NCBI GenBank assembly: GCA_023375785.1 | Contig: SZWC01004894.1 | Span: 24,078 to 88,077 of the forward strand | Length of the DNA stretch: 64,000 nucleotides | Direction: 5' to 3' | Origin: Penium margaritaceum | Taxonomy: Eukaryota; Streptophyta; Zygnematophyceae; Desmidiales; Peniaceae | Shown here: one piece after another, positions 23,450 through 34,900 of the stretch | How positions within the stretch are numbered: position 1 is the stretch's first letter | Layout: each line of letters begins with the position of its first letter | The notes under the pieces: model-generated | The model's database searches: none | Seen by the model: the letters and a program-made list of their open reading frames with translations, nothing else | Told to the model about the DNA's origin: nothing | Position numbers and translations under genes: made by a program

Positions 23450-24213
23450 ATTTCAATTGGACCCTTCATGCATCTGACACCTAAAACACAACATGTCGCA
23501 CAATGTACATGGTGTAAAAGGTCCATCCAACATCTCACGCAAGTCGGCATCAACATCCATCCTCCTACCTGTACATTCCCGGTGTTCATCAGTTATTAAC
23601 GCATGGAAGAGCTCATTTTGAATGAGCTGGCCATTAACCACGAACAAATGGTGTGCTGTGGAAAATTGGCTTTTGGATGGAACATCAATCCACCGAGCGA
23701 GAAGAGCAAGTACTCGCAAACAACCGCAGCAGAAATACGACTAAAAAAGCAGTAAAACTGGTGGTTCAAAACCTGACACTTGTACTTCATATCACGTTTC
23801 GGCTTCACTTTGTACACACCCATAAACTTCGTACCCACTGACTCAAAGCACATACTGAACTTCTCCTTCACCTTCTTCTCAATCTCACAATACAATGTTT
23901 CCTTTGACGTGAAATGACGACGTTTTATCACTGGTTTGCCATCCTCTCGTTTGCTGTTGGGAAAAGTAGACTCAGGGCCAGGTCGATTATGAGGACCACC
24001 ACTTGATTCGACACTCCTTATTGTACTCAATGGGATATTCTCATTCAAAATATCCAACAGTATTGAAGAAAACTTCTCAACTGCTTTCGTTCCTTGACTT
24101 GAAGGAATCGTGCCTCCAACTCACGACGCTGGAGGTACACGTTCGGTATTCACATTCATCCGAGGATGAAGGTGGACGGCATTCCCGCTTTCAGACGATG
24201 AAAGATCCAACCT
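23450..24213 (-). pseudogene. Helentron linker region with Cys motifs, unknown function
   Basis: Two overlapping frames on the minus strand cover this stretch. The first (24211-23740) is hydrophilic, contains one TGA near 24120 and ends in KPKRDMKYKCQVLNHQFYC. The second (23719-23453) holds WIDVPSKSQFSTAHHLFVVN and ends in CTLCDMLCFRC, a CxxC..CxxC pair that could bind zinc. A short zinc-binding region before the DUF6570 block is usual in Helitron proteins. A candidate acceptor (CTGCTAG) lies at 24213. I assign no function. Confidence 0.55.
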
Positions 24214-24289
24214 AGCAGAAAACTAAAGCATCATGTCATTCATAACATGTGAGGACCTGTGGTACTCTCGGCGTACGAAAGATTGTGAC

Positions 24290-24912
24290 GTTACCTGAGT
24301 CCCATACAGAACGCCATCATTATTTGACTGAAGTGTGTCGAAATGGTTCCCATTGTACTTCAGATGCACACATGGGCCAAAAATGGCATGCAAAAAGAAA
24401 ACACGATGGAAAACCCGAACATCACTCTGCCACAAAAAAAAACTTCTTTACAAGACTGTAGCTACCAGCAGTTCACCAAAGGACCCCCATGTCCCATCTG
24501 TACGAATATAGTTCAGGTATGCCTGCCTACTATCCCAAGTCTGTCGATGGCTTGTACCCAACGGCACACCAAAGCCAATGAAATTAATAGCTGCAAGTCG
24601 AGCTATCTCAATGCGTACATCCATGTGCTTTTCTTCACACCCATGGATGGCCACAGATATAGCTCAAAACATGCAATTCCCGTCGCCACGAATACCAACA
24701 CATTGCATGTGCCAGGGACATCCAAACAAAGCAGGACTCATGTCATACAATGACAATGGTCGATGCAGCCTGAATACACCATGTGCAACACAACAGATAT
24801 GTGTCGGTCTAGATCGATGATAATCTGGACAATCCCCATCGCCATCAACTGCCTCGTCCAGAAGCTCTGGCGGAAAAAGCACGTGTGTACACTGTACAAT
24901 GTTGTCGCTCAA
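24290..24912 (-). pseudogene. OTU cysteine-protease-like domain 2 (DGNC)
   Basis: OTU domains are cysteine proteases that usually cleave ubiquitin, and they are known additions in Helentron/Helitron2 proteins. One minus-strand frame holds GIRGDGNCMF (Cys codon 24673-24675), then HMDVRIEIARL, DGTWGSFGELLVATVL, WQSDVRVF and finally KYNGNHFDTL, with the catalytic His at 24343-24345. Order and spacing fit the OTU catalytic Cys and His boxes. Two in-frame stops interrupt it: a TGA directly after GNCMF, where the family has Arg (CGA to TGA), and a TAA after ATVL. A GTAACG donor at 24294 probably ends the exon. Confidence 0.72.
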
Positions 24913-24915
24913 GTA

Positions 24916-25454
24916 CTACACTGAGCGAATACTTTGCTGCACCACACTGAACTGCCTTTCACAAGCATCCTCATCCCTTACCAAAATGTCAAAATGACAC
25001 TCAGCACACACAATATGAAAACATGCAGACGTCACACTCCCATGACCACACTTGAACATGAGGGTTTGATCATTGTTCAACACAAACATGGCACAATTCA
25101 TCATTGTACAGAACATCTCTGTCAACCCACCCCATACACCAACATTACCCATGAAAGCCACATACGACCGTGCATTAGGACAATGGAAGCCATGCGACAA
25201 CAATGTCAAAATGTTCAAACACAAAGTTCACAACCTTCCCCCGTACTTGCATGTGCTCATCCTCAGTACCAAACAAAATCCACAAGAAACATCGGAACAA
25301 TGAGTTCCCATCCAATACACATGCCTTCCTCCTCATCACAAACGTTAACTTCTCACCTTCACATCCACTTAGTATAGTACATGTCTCCAGCCTTCCGCGT
25401 GATGCTTCTGCCACCGTCGCCACTCGTGATGTCCGAGTGCCACTGACCACCTGC
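24916..25454 (-). pseudogene. OTU-like domain 1 with Ser in place of catalytic Cys (DGNS)
   Basis: This second OTU-like copy lies just upstream of the first on the same strand. It reads CVLDGNSLFRCFLW (Ser codon 25301-25303, where OTU proteases have Cys), HMQVRGKVVNFVF, then after a frameshift near 25190 MGNVGVWGGLTEMFC and AECHFDILV, matching the W-G-G and terminal H-F-D boxes. The exon starts at the acceptor near 25451-25454. If the DGNS is original rather than a mutation, this copy would be a non-catalytic pseudo-protease paired with the DGNC copy. The fold is inferred from motif order only. Confidence 0.62.
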
Positions 25455-25566
25455 TGTTAACACACACAACATACCACATATTGCAATGAACACAATATCC
25501 ACGATACACCACAAGCGGAGCAAAATCACAGACCAACCATTCGCGGCAAAGGGAAACACAACTTAC

Positions 25567-25800
25567 CGTTAGATCAAAACGAACCAAGCTCGCCAAAAGG
25601 AAACGCACAACAAGGTCCGCGTTGTCGTCCCATTGGATACAGTTCGTCCCTGATACCTGAAACTCAAAACAGTGACTTTAAACATGATTCCATCAACAAA
25701 ACGTATACAATTCCCGTGACACGTGAACAACGGACAGACGCACCTTGGTCAACTTCACGGAATGTTGTGTATATCCAACCCAATTCCGCTGCTCAGTTTA
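25567..25800 (-). pseudogene. 5' exons of the Helentron open reading frame
   Basis: A 90-bp exon (25567-25656) reads VSGTNCIQWDDNADLVV and RFLLASLVRFDLT on the minus strand. It is bounded by an acceptor (TTTCAG) and a GTAAGT donor at 25561-25566. A further exon fragment ends at 25744 with HSVKLTK before a GTGCGT donor. The introns are 25657-25743 (87 bp) and about 25455-25566 (112 bp), and the reading phase is kept across both. The start codon was not found. A possible further donor (GTACGT) lies near 25900. Confidence 0.55.
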
Positions 25801-25809
25801 GTTACGTCC

Positions 25810-27180
25810 ACACCCTACACACGACAGTTCTAACTCTCAATGCATGGCATTTGTACTTTCCTCTTCAGCAATGTGCCTGAGTCCCTGTGTGCTTACGTAC
25901 CTCGTACACCACGGGAGGGACCACAACAGACGGCCTCGACCTTCAATGCTCTCCGAGCGTACGAGCTCCGCCAACGGCAGGAGTCACGCGGGTACGCCGT
26001 GTGCCAAAAAGGATACTAACAATGCCAACATCGGACTATATGCTTCCCTGACCTCAACTGCGTCCCCTCATATTCCCTTCCACAAATCCCAAACTGTTAT
26101 CGAAGCTACATAACACTAACAACATAACATAGGTATAATCCTTGAACTCATCCTGCCCACAACGTTACGTACATCAAGACCATATCGTCACACTGCGACG
26201 TAGACATATACAACTTTACCGAACACAAAGTCGCGTTCCCATCAACCTTCATCGTCAACCTCCTTTACCAGGTTCTCTCCAAACATTGAGCGTCCGAAAT
26301 CTAAAAACCCTGGACTCTCGGTACACCATATGCAGTGAGTACTCACCATATTCATCAACGAACAACACCGCAAGCTTTCGAGCAAATGCAGCAATAACCT
26401 ACCCATATGTCTACCAAATTATGGCATGATTCTGCAAATGGCAAACTCTGTACACATATCCCTCGCCATAAACACCCGGAATGTCCCACATCATCGCACC
26501 TTGTAACACCTAACATCACATATGCCACGTGGATCAGAAATCAACGAAGAGCTCAGTGCTCGCCTACTCAAAACACGATGTCCGCACGACCACTACGGAC
26601 ACGCGAGACAATCGGGCCACATCATATAAACATGAATAACTCCCAAAAGCATATCCCAAGTGGATGCCACTTCACACCATAGAATTCCAATTACCAATGT
26701 TCGAACCCATGTATGTCATTCACACACCTCGTTCAATCCTGCACCGGGCCACCACCAAACTATGTTCAAACCCACAATTCTTCTGTAACAAACTAGTCAC
26801 CATGTTTTCTATATCCGACGTTCACATCTGTCCGCCTCCAAGAACCACAACGCACGACACGTCGGACGTTATCTTCAATGACGGCCAGACATAATGGACA
26901 CGCCACACCATACGCCACACCTGCTATGCACAACATTGTTTCATCCGTTTGTGACTTCAACCTTCAACAACACCATTCAAATCGGAGCTTAACAAGGGAA
27001 CCACATTCAAAACAACATTAAATCCTGCGTATGACGGACATCGCAGAAATCTGATGGTAAACAACAATATGTTCACCGAGCACACGCCAAAAGTCGTAGA
27101 ACAGTCTCCAAAACGGCTCCTATGGAGGAGGTACATGCGAGATTACAAGTGGCCCGAGTTGCACTCCTCCATTAGAATAG
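25810..27180. other. no gene seen; probable Helentron 5' flank
   Basis: The plus strand is C/A-rich and therefore poor in stop codons, which yields several open frames of 75-147 codons without any recognisable domain or usual composition. I treat them as chance. The 5' end of the Helentron should lie in or near this stretch. Confidence 0.35.
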
Positions 27181-28440
27181 TTTCCCTTGTGTGTGTAGTA
27201 AGGTTGGTAGAGTTGTAAAACTCAGTTTCTGTAAGAGTTCAAAATCTCAATCATTTCATGTGTTCAAAGATCTCCAATTTCCATGTGTGTTGACAATCAT
27301 TAACAACCAAAATAAAAAAATGTCTACAAAAGGAGTAATGGCAAGCTCTTTTAATTCTCTTTCGATCAACTCTTTGTTTAGTCTAAGCACTTGTACAAGG
27401 AAGTTAAAAAATGACTTTATGTATCCCACTTAACTTGTTAGTGTTCTTGATCTCAGGAGTAGGTGCAACATTGGTGTGTCAGATACTATATTCATGCTTG
27501 TGGCAACCCAAGGCTACAAGATATGTGGGGATGTGCCAGTGTACTGTGGCATACCATGATGAATGTCCAATAGATGGCTCTACAAGTGAAGCAGAATCAG
27601 ATGATGTGCACGGGGAAGATGTTTTCTATGATGAGGATGAAGAAATTTTCTATGATACATTTCCCTGTCAAGGAAGGCAGGGATGTAGATGTGAGGTGTG
27701 CTAGTGGATTTGGTTCTGTAGTATCCTGGATCCGAAGTGGTTGGATGCAAAGTGGCTTGAGTAGTAGTGCTTCTTCTTGGCTGTCTGGAGAGATGTCGTA
27801 CTTGTTAACGTGACAATGATGTCCATTGAAATAATGACATTTCATACCCATACCCTAAGTAGCAATTGTATCCATTTCTCATACCATAATAACTCATCCA
27901 TGCCCCATAAAAAAGTACATTCATGATCATGTATTCATTACGCGTGTACAATGTGATGGAGGCTATGTGGAAAAGAACACTTCCAACACACTCGGACAGT
28001 CATACATTCAAACAATGTGCAACATCATAGCCTTAGAGATTAAAACAACCATGCCCATATGTCTCACGGAATTAATACTCGAATGCCCATAACGATGCCA
28101 TGTAGAAAATACACAAAATACCCACAAACTTTATGATAGTAAGACAGTTATGTCCATAAACCGTATTTCAAACGTTGCCTCCAGCGCCATTTGGCCACCC
28201 TCCATTGGTGAGTGCACTGTCCTCTTTCGTGCAATGCGCAAACGTTGCCTCCAGCATGACAAAAATGGTTTACATGCATGGCTCCGGCTTTAAAAACTCC
28301 ACACCACACAATGATAAATGACAAAACGAACCACAGGCTGTCAAGACAGCCTGTCAACATGCGACGTTTGTTTCGTACATGCAGGTCGTTTACGACTGAA
28401 TAATTTGAGTGAATAGTGGATACAGTGGTCATGTTATTCC
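27181..28440. other. intergenic; one small acidic plus-strand frame
   Basis: A plus-strand frame at 27411-27704 (97 codons) begins with a hydrophobic stretch (LLVFLISGVGATLVCQILYS) that could be a membrane segment. It ends in an acidic Asp/Glu-rich tail with four Cys. I do not recognise it, and it could be chance. The rest of the interval is AT-rich with no visible repeat, apart from AAACGTTGCCTCCAGC occurring twice (near 28168 and 28240). Confidence 0.25.
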
Positions 28441-28488
28441 TTTTTCACTCGCACAATGAAAAACATGCGCACCGCTGTCATTTCGTTT

Positions 28489-28578
28489 TTTACTATGGAT
28501 ACCATTGACATACTGTTTTCAACTATGGACAACGCCGTCCTTTTGTTTTTGACTATGGACGCCGCTAATCTATCGACC
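28489..28578. repeat. 30-bp imperfect tandem repeat, 3 copies
   Basis: The plus-strand unit GTTTT-ACTATGGA-ACC/GCC recurs three times at 30-bp spacing, each with the core ACTATGGA followed by a C-rich half. It also generates repeated residues (SIVKN, SIVEN) on the minus strand. Confidence 0.6.
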
Positions 28579-28779
28579 CAAACGATATGCACGGATGTAT
28601 TTGCGCCCATTGGTTTTACAGTTCTGAATACCTCTTTCACTATTGTTTGTCTATATCCTAGTAGGCAAATTCATCACCTTTTCAAGTGCCTTCCACCATC
28701 GCATAAGGCATATGAGATAAAAGTGCTTTGATCATCAGTGTTTCAGCTTTATGAGGACATGACACATCATCCCAGTGGA

Positions 28780-29400
28780 GGTATAGGTGATAGCCGCAAG
28801 CACATTGGAAAGAGCACCCATAGCAGCATCAGTAGCGGATAGTACCTACAGCAGTATTGGCTATGGGCAGTAGCTGTAGTAGTAGTAATAGTAGTAGTAG
28901 CAGTTGTATCGGTGGGTGCGACGAGCAGCTGCAACAGTAGCGTCGAAGGGCAGTAACCACAGTAGCGGCCACAGTAGCAGGAATGGTGGTGAGCAGTTGC
29001 AGCAGCAGTGGTGGAGGACAACAGCCCCAGCACCAGAAGTAGCAGCAATAGTGGCAAAGAGTAGCTGCAACAGCAGGGATGGTGGGCAGCAGCCGCATCA
29101 ACAGTAGAATTAGCAATAGTAGAAGCAATGTCGAGAAGCTAAAGTTGTAGCGGCGGTGACCTGCAGCCACAGCAGCAACCGCAATAGTACCATTGGAGGC
29201 TAGCAGCTACAACAGTAGTGGCGTCGGACTGTAGCTATAGTAGAATCAACACCAATGGTGGCGAGCTATTACACGTGCGCTCTGCATTAGTAGCAGCAGT
29301 AGCGCGTGCAATAGGGGTAGCCATAGCAGTAGCAACACTGCTGTTGTTCCCATTGTAGCCAGTAGGAAGGTGTCTTGCAGCTTCTTGCTGTAAGTGAGCT
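28780..29400. repeat. degenerate CAG/TAG triplet-repeat DNA
   Basis: The plus strand is dominated by AGCAGTAG, GTAGCAGC and GCAACAGTAG triplets with period 3, giving poly-Leu frames on the minus strand that I reject as genes. Similar composition returns at 29640-30010 and, in reverse complement, at 61140-61700. Confidence 0.7.
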
Positions 29401-29571
29401 CGCCGTCGGGTGAGCTTGTGGTGGAGCTCGTTGTTGGCCGAGCTCGTCTGATCAACGAGCTCGTCACGAGGGTCAAGCTAGGCAGCAAGATAACAAAAGG
29501 GAAGGAGAAGGACACATGAGAAAAAAGGGACGCGAGAAAAAGGGGGCTTTTGATGAAACCTTAAGAGAGGG

Positions 29572-29637
29572 CTCCTCAAGAAATCACAGGGACATTCGGT
29601 TTTATCCTCAAGAAATCACGGGGACATTCGGTTTATC
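29572..29637. repeat. 33-bp direct duplication
   Basis: CTCAAGAAATCAC-GGGACATTCGGTTT-ATC occurs twice in a row with two small differences. It is probably a slippage duplication. Confidence 0.65.
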
Positions 29638-29639
29638 CA

Positions 29640-30560
29640 AACAGAAGAAGGGACGACGACCGCAGGAGCAGCAACAACCGTGTGAGACGTGGTAGTAGCG
29701 CTGCAGCTACCTCTACAATGGCAGTTGTAGTAGTTGCGGCAGGCTCAACAGCAACAGCACATGTGGCCTAAGGCCACAACCATTGACAAACGACTACAAC
29801 TGTAGCAACAACAATAAAAACATGAGACGTGGTGGTAGCAGTAGCATAGGTGGCCTCCGGCCATAGCCGTCAACTGATGATAGTGACCAAAACAACTACA
29901 GTAGTCACAGTAGCAATGGTACAAGCAGTGCTAGCGGCTGCACGAGGTGTGGCGTGAGACCACCGTCATCAAAATTTGAAGGCGGTGCATGTCGTAAAAC
30001 AACAACAGTAGTACCGAAGGCGACTTGAGGTCACATGTTTGGCAGCCATGCGACAGCAGTGCAGCAATCGCTCAGCAATGCACCACCAGCATGGTGGTGG
30101 CCATCCTCGTGACGGCATCACAACACGTCTAAAGGACTGTGCTTCGACCGTCTACCTCCCCTTGTGGCTTCGTTCCAGCAGGAGCGAGTATCCTTCACAC
30201 TCATTCATGCCAGGCTCCTGAGATGAGAACACTGTCGAGGCAAGGGGTGCAGCCGGCATTGTGGTTGGCAATGACACTACAGGCGTGGCAGGCGCCACGA
30301 GCACATTGGCAGTTGTAGCCATGGAACACGCGTCAAGTTTCCAACAGCTTTGCCTGCTACTACTACGGTGACAGGCACCATGGCTGACGCCAGAATCACC
30401 AGCAGCCTGCCAGGTTGCGACAACCATGGATGCGGTTCCGTCCTTCTCCTCCACATGATCCGGGACGTTACCAGTCGATGCGGTAGCGCCCCTTAGTGGA
30501 GGTGTTATTCCTTTTCACGCCGAGCTCCATATTCTAAAGCTCATGGTGCAACAGCTCATA
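29640..30560. other. triplet-rich sequence, no gene seen
   Basis: Up to about 30010 the sequence continues the CAG/TAG/CAA triplet bias. From 30050 to 30560 the composition is mixed, with a minus-strand frame of 100 codons (30454-30152) rich in Ser, Ala and Val and without any known domain. I cannot separate decayed coding sequence from low complexity here. Confidence 0.3.
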
Positions 30561-30911
30561 GACCATGTGGTTTTGAGCGGGCTTTTGCCAACATGTCATT
30601 GCAGGCATCCCCATCTTCCACCTCGCCATCCTCACCGCTATTGGTGACGTCCCCTGACGGTGCCACGGCGCCCGACCTTAGTTCTACATCCGGCGCCCTC
30701 TGCTCTGTCTTGGATTCAGTTGGAGTCATCCCGATCTCTGACCCCTTTGCTTCTATGGATGTCACTTTGGCTCGCACTACTTGCGCTCCACTTGCTGCAT
30801 GAGGCAGCGGATGGCACGTTTGGCTAGACATACCCACGAGGCAGAGACAGTAGTAGCAGTGGTAGACGTTGTCATGGAGCTGACTCTCTTTTTCCCAGAT
30901 GCGAGGCTGCT

Positions 30912-32936
30912 ATGGCATCCCCTTTCAGCTTCTACCGGTGTATCAATCGAAGGCATATAGGGTGTCTACCGACGACCACTAGAGAGCTAAGGAGGGATGT
31001 GATTGACCGTGCTATACGACCAGGCATCCTCTATGAGGAGGAGGAATCATATGAGGAGGAGTGGTCCAATGCAAAGTGGGAGGTGGACGGAGAAATGGAG
31101 ATGGAGATGGAGATTGTAGTTGATGCTAGAGAAACCGCAACCATGGAAGCAAGTGTGGTAGTAGTAGTGGACGGGGCAGTAGTAGCAATGGCTGTGACAG
31201 CCGACACATGTGGAGCAGATGTCCGGGTAGTAGGCATGTCGGCAGCCACCGACGTCGTGATAGTAGCAATAGAACTAGTTGCAACTACTAAAGACGGGAC
31301 GCCGGCAGCAGATGCCCTTGTTGGTGCAGACATCATGATGGTCGTCGTCCTTACAGCAGCCGGTATGGCCTCCATAGGGGTAGATGCTGCCTGAGCCGCA
31401 GCAACAGCCAGTGTAAGGATAGATACTGAGGAGGCATCCGGAGAGGCAGGAGACATTGAGATTGCCAGCACGTCCGCCACGGCCAGTGCCACTGCCGTAG
31501 CTATCTGTAGAGGTGTAGTCATCACGAAGGATGTAGCACAATCAGTAGCTAATGTACCAACAGTCGAGCCGGCCCCTGTGCTCAAGCATCTACACTGTGT
31601 ACTTTGCGACCACAAGGGTGCGGTGGCGCATGCGGACATGCATCTGTAGGACCTCACGCTCAAGCTGCGTGCAGCAAGTGCATGTTACAACATCGCACAC
31701 GTCGTGGGTCATCAGGCCACTATAATAGACATTGAGGATGTAGTGTGGAGGCGGTCAGAATTGTGTCGAAAGGTGGAGGAGGCGATATCAATGGATGCCT
31801 CAGCATCGGTAGCCTGTGTAGGAGCATCTGTTACAGTGGTCAACACTGTTGACAGCTGAGTGCTGGCTGCATCCATGACAGCCGATGCTCCCACTGCACC
31901 CGCTCCCTGTAGGGATGACGAGCCTTACAAGGAGTGGTCAGATGCGGAGTCGGATACAGACGTAGAGGTCAAGTGCGGTGCCGTATTTGCACCAGCCGTA
32001 GCACAAGCAAGGGATGGCCCCTGGAAAATGGCATACGTCCGTGTGTGCAACACGTTGACAGCGGTTGATGAGCTTGCAGCGGTCATCCGTGCAGGTGCAG
32101 TTGCCACGGAGGACGCAGACTGAGCTGCGGACCTCCCGCTCACGACTGCCCTGACCAACATCACTGCCACCATGGCAGTTCCAGCTAATGACACAACTAC
32201 AAATTTCCGAGCTCCAGTTCCCGTACCTGAGCACATGTGCTCTATGGTGGAAACGTAGGAGGCAGCCGTGGCTCGAGTGGAGGCGAACGCGCATGGTCTC
32301 ATGGACGAGCTCTGGGAGACTAGCAGCTGTTGTTGCACCGTAGATGTTCCAGCATGACGGGTTGTCAAGGAGTGCATGGAGGATGTGCACACCCGTCTTG
32401 AGGCAGCTGAGTGGCCTCTATATCATGCACATTGGGAACAGGCAGAACTTCAATAGCAGGTAGATGATTGGATGCACGCCAGGTTTTTGGAGAAGTCCCA
32501 TAATGCCATACGCGCTTCCGATGACGGCGACGATGCCGCAGTCGCAGATGTATCAACGGATGTTGACGTCTTGCCAGAAATCGACGGCCGAGTGACAAGC
32601 ATGAAAGCAGCAGCCGGTGCCTCTGCAGCAGTAGATTGTGCACGTACAAAAGTTGCAGATGCCGACGCGCTATCTGGTGCTGACGCCTTGCCAACAGCTG
32701 GCGACCAGGCGGTAGATGAGTCTATGGCTGACGTAGAGGAATTCAACCTATGCAACAAGGTGGCGAGGCTGTACAAGGCCATGGCTTGTGCCGACGTGCA
32801 CGCGATGGAGGTTCACCATCATGTTCATTCTGCGACTGACCGCCTGCATGCCACAAATATAGCCAGCCGGCCGGCTGTTGCTACAAAGCTCGACGAGCTG
32901 TACACACGTCTTGACGATGAGGAGTTCGTGTGGTGA
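30912..32936 (+). pseudogene. decayed Ala/Val/Asp-rich reading frame, unknown protein
   Basis: A single plus-strand frame runs for about 2 kb with only about eight stops and steady amino-acid character. It starts with acidic helices (YEEEESYEEEWSNAKWE, then GEMEMEMEI). It continues as Ala/Val-rich text with repeated Ala-Asp pairs, then a helical part (WPLYHAHWEQAELQ, MHARFLEKSHNAIR) and ends VATKLDELYTRLDDEEFVW. Chance would give about one stop per 21 codons, roughly 30 in this length, so I read it as decayed coding sequence. The W-rich helices and surroundings might suit a Gag-like or other element protein, but I see no zinc knuckle, and I do not assign a family. A G-rich tract followed by TGTTGG at about 33229-33241 could mark an LTR border. 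Confidence 0.45.
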
Positions 32937-33239
32937 TGTGCAGCTCAACAGCTGGCAGGCATACAATAGGTGATGCATTTAGAGGAGGCCCTTAGCACTG
33001 CACTAGTCACAGTAGTAGGTGATGAAAGTAATGGTGACAGCAATGATGACGACAGTGTCGAAAACGCTATGGGATGAGGATACGTGCACACACGTCCCAC
33101 CAACATCGATCTCATCCTTGCTGTTGCTCTGCAGGGATATGCGGCCATGGGGAAGCCGTGCTCCCTCCTCAGGGGCTATTTTGTGCATAGCTATCAGCTT
33201 TGCTTGTGCTATCGGGCTCCACCACACAGGGGGAGTGTT

Positions 33240-34900
33240 GGCGGGTAGGTTGTTGCCCTACGCATCCCTATGTAGAGCACACAGAGGCACTTCTACTCTA
33301 TGGTTGACATGGGTTGAGGTGGTGATGGTCGATACCCACATACTTGGTGGATTTTTTTGGTGTGACGAGGAGACCTAGCACCTTGAGACCACCATATACT
33401 TGTTATACAGGTGTGGGTGTGCCATGCTATAGGTGTCGCATTGTCGGACTCTATGGCCGAGGAGATTGTTGTTGTGTGGGCTTTGAGCCAACACCGCTCC
33501 ACATAGTGACTGTGGCACCACTGGTCTTTAAGAGATCTCAAGACTGCTTCATCACCTGCGACATTGCCGATGTGACATTGCTTCTAGATTTATGGGTGTG
33601 TAGCTGCTAGAGTTTTCTTAATGGTCAAGACCCGGGCACCCAGAGACATGTTCCGGCATCACAAGGAGACGTGAGGTTGTACGCCCCACCAGGTTCCACG
33701 CACCTGGTGGGTTTTACCGGTGCGATGTGGAGAATCAAAGCCTTGAACAGTGTGTGGGTGTCGGGAGCTCATGACATGTTGCCCTGTGCTTAGTCATGTA
33801 CCTGGATACGTACTCCGGGGGTACGAGGAGACCTGCCTTGCACGTTACGGACGTTTCCGGCTCTTTGCGCTGGCCATTCTGGTTCAAAAGACATTTCGTT
33901 CTGATTCTTGTGTAGGAAGTTATGACCGGGCAAGTGTTTTAGCCTTGGCGGGGCTGGTAGTTTGTGTAGTTTTGCACAAGTTGCACCTGGTGTGCAGCCA
34001 AATGCGCCCCTGGCTGCGCACTAGGCCTCACAACTGTTTAGGTGGCTATGGCTCATTTATGGAATTCTCTCTGCATGTGTTTTTTTTTTTTTCCCCGGAA
34101 GCGCAGTTGACACTTTGCTTGTGTCGCGTAGCCAAACCCTTGCGGTTTCGCATCCGACCCGTGTTGATACCGCGAGCTAACTGAGCGCTGACGTCCAGTT
34201 TGTGGAAAGCGTGCTTGGAAGCTTCCTGGCTGTTTCATTTGTAGTGTCAAAGCGGGATGAAATCAAGCAGTTTGTTTTGTCCTTGTTTTTTTACCTCCAG
34301 TTGTGACTGACTGAGATGGGGGGGGCTACCTCAGCCCCAAAGAAGCCCAAGGGTTGGATCCAACCCCTGAAAGGTTATGTCACAAAGTTGGATAAATGCC
34401 AAGGTTCTTCCACCAAATGGTGAATCAAAGGCTCAGGAATAAACGACACGATATTTAAAGAGGATCTACTTGTTGAGAAGTGTGTAAGCAAAGCCATCCT
34501 TGATGGTTTTCAACGTGGCCTTAGCCTGTTGTTATGTCATTCTTGATGACCCTTGGACTTGACGCCACTCACATTCAGGCAGGCTACATTGGTCAACAGT
34601 TTCTTTGATGGTCTCAGCCTCATCTTGCACATCCCTGTGTGCACGCATGAATTTTCTCACTTGGCCACTTCACAAGGGCCACCTTTTTGGCAACATCAAT
34701 TCTGCTCTTTCTCATCTTAGTTATGTAGAGCTTTTTTTTCTGATTCTGCATCTTCTTTCGGTTGTCATTCGGCCACCCAAGTGACCCGTATTGTTTTCCG
34801 GATCTGTCCTGTTCCTGTTTGGTAGCTCGTAGATATCTCCCTCAACTTTCTCATATGACTATCTGTACGCAGTTTGTACATACGCTGGCCTGACCGAGGG
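33240..34900. other. no gene seen; possible LTR-like region
   Basis: A purine-rich GGGGGAG followed by TGTTGG at 33229-33241 looks like a polypurine tract/LTR border of a plus-strand element, but I found no partner LTR in the window. The interval also holds a 10-bp-arm hairpin (33685-33711) and a 15-base T run near 34080. The frame at 33750-34184 has no known domain. Confidence 0.3.
33685..33711. other. short perfect inverted repeat (hairpin)
   Basis: CCCACCAGGT (33685-33694) and ACCTGGTGGG (33702-33711) are perfect reverse complements around a 7-base loop. No T run follows, and the function is unknown. Confidence 0.55.

Larger units (their letters stand above)
10062..25800 (-). mobile_element. 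Helentron-type rolling-circle transposon (Helitron superfamily), interrupted by Gypsy-1
   Basis: The minus strand carries, in order, N-terminal exons, two OTU-like domains (25.45-24.30 kb), a linker with Cys motifs, a DUF6570-like region, a Rep nuclease with a PHFH HUH motif and YxxxY tyrosines, a Pif1-type helicase, an AP-type endonuclease joined to the helicase, and an RPA-like gene. Rep followed by helicase defines Helitrons. The added endonuclease and OTU domain are what is known of the Helentron/Helitron2 group. Without the inserted Gypsy-1 (14056-20457) the element would be at least 9.3 kb. It has in-frame stops and frameshifts (described in the parts), so it is not autonomous as sequenced. 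The termini were not identified, so the limits given are those of recognisable coding sequence. Confidence 0.85.

Noticed and set aside
24934-26894. Several plus-strand frames of 75-147 codons
   Set aside because: The plus strand is C/A-rich and stop-poor; part of it is antisense to the OTU exons, and no domain is visible.
28767-29515. Poly-Leu minus-strand frames resembling membrane proteins
   Set aside because: They come from CAG/TAG triplet DNA; all three minus frames show the same Leu/Ala/Thr bias.
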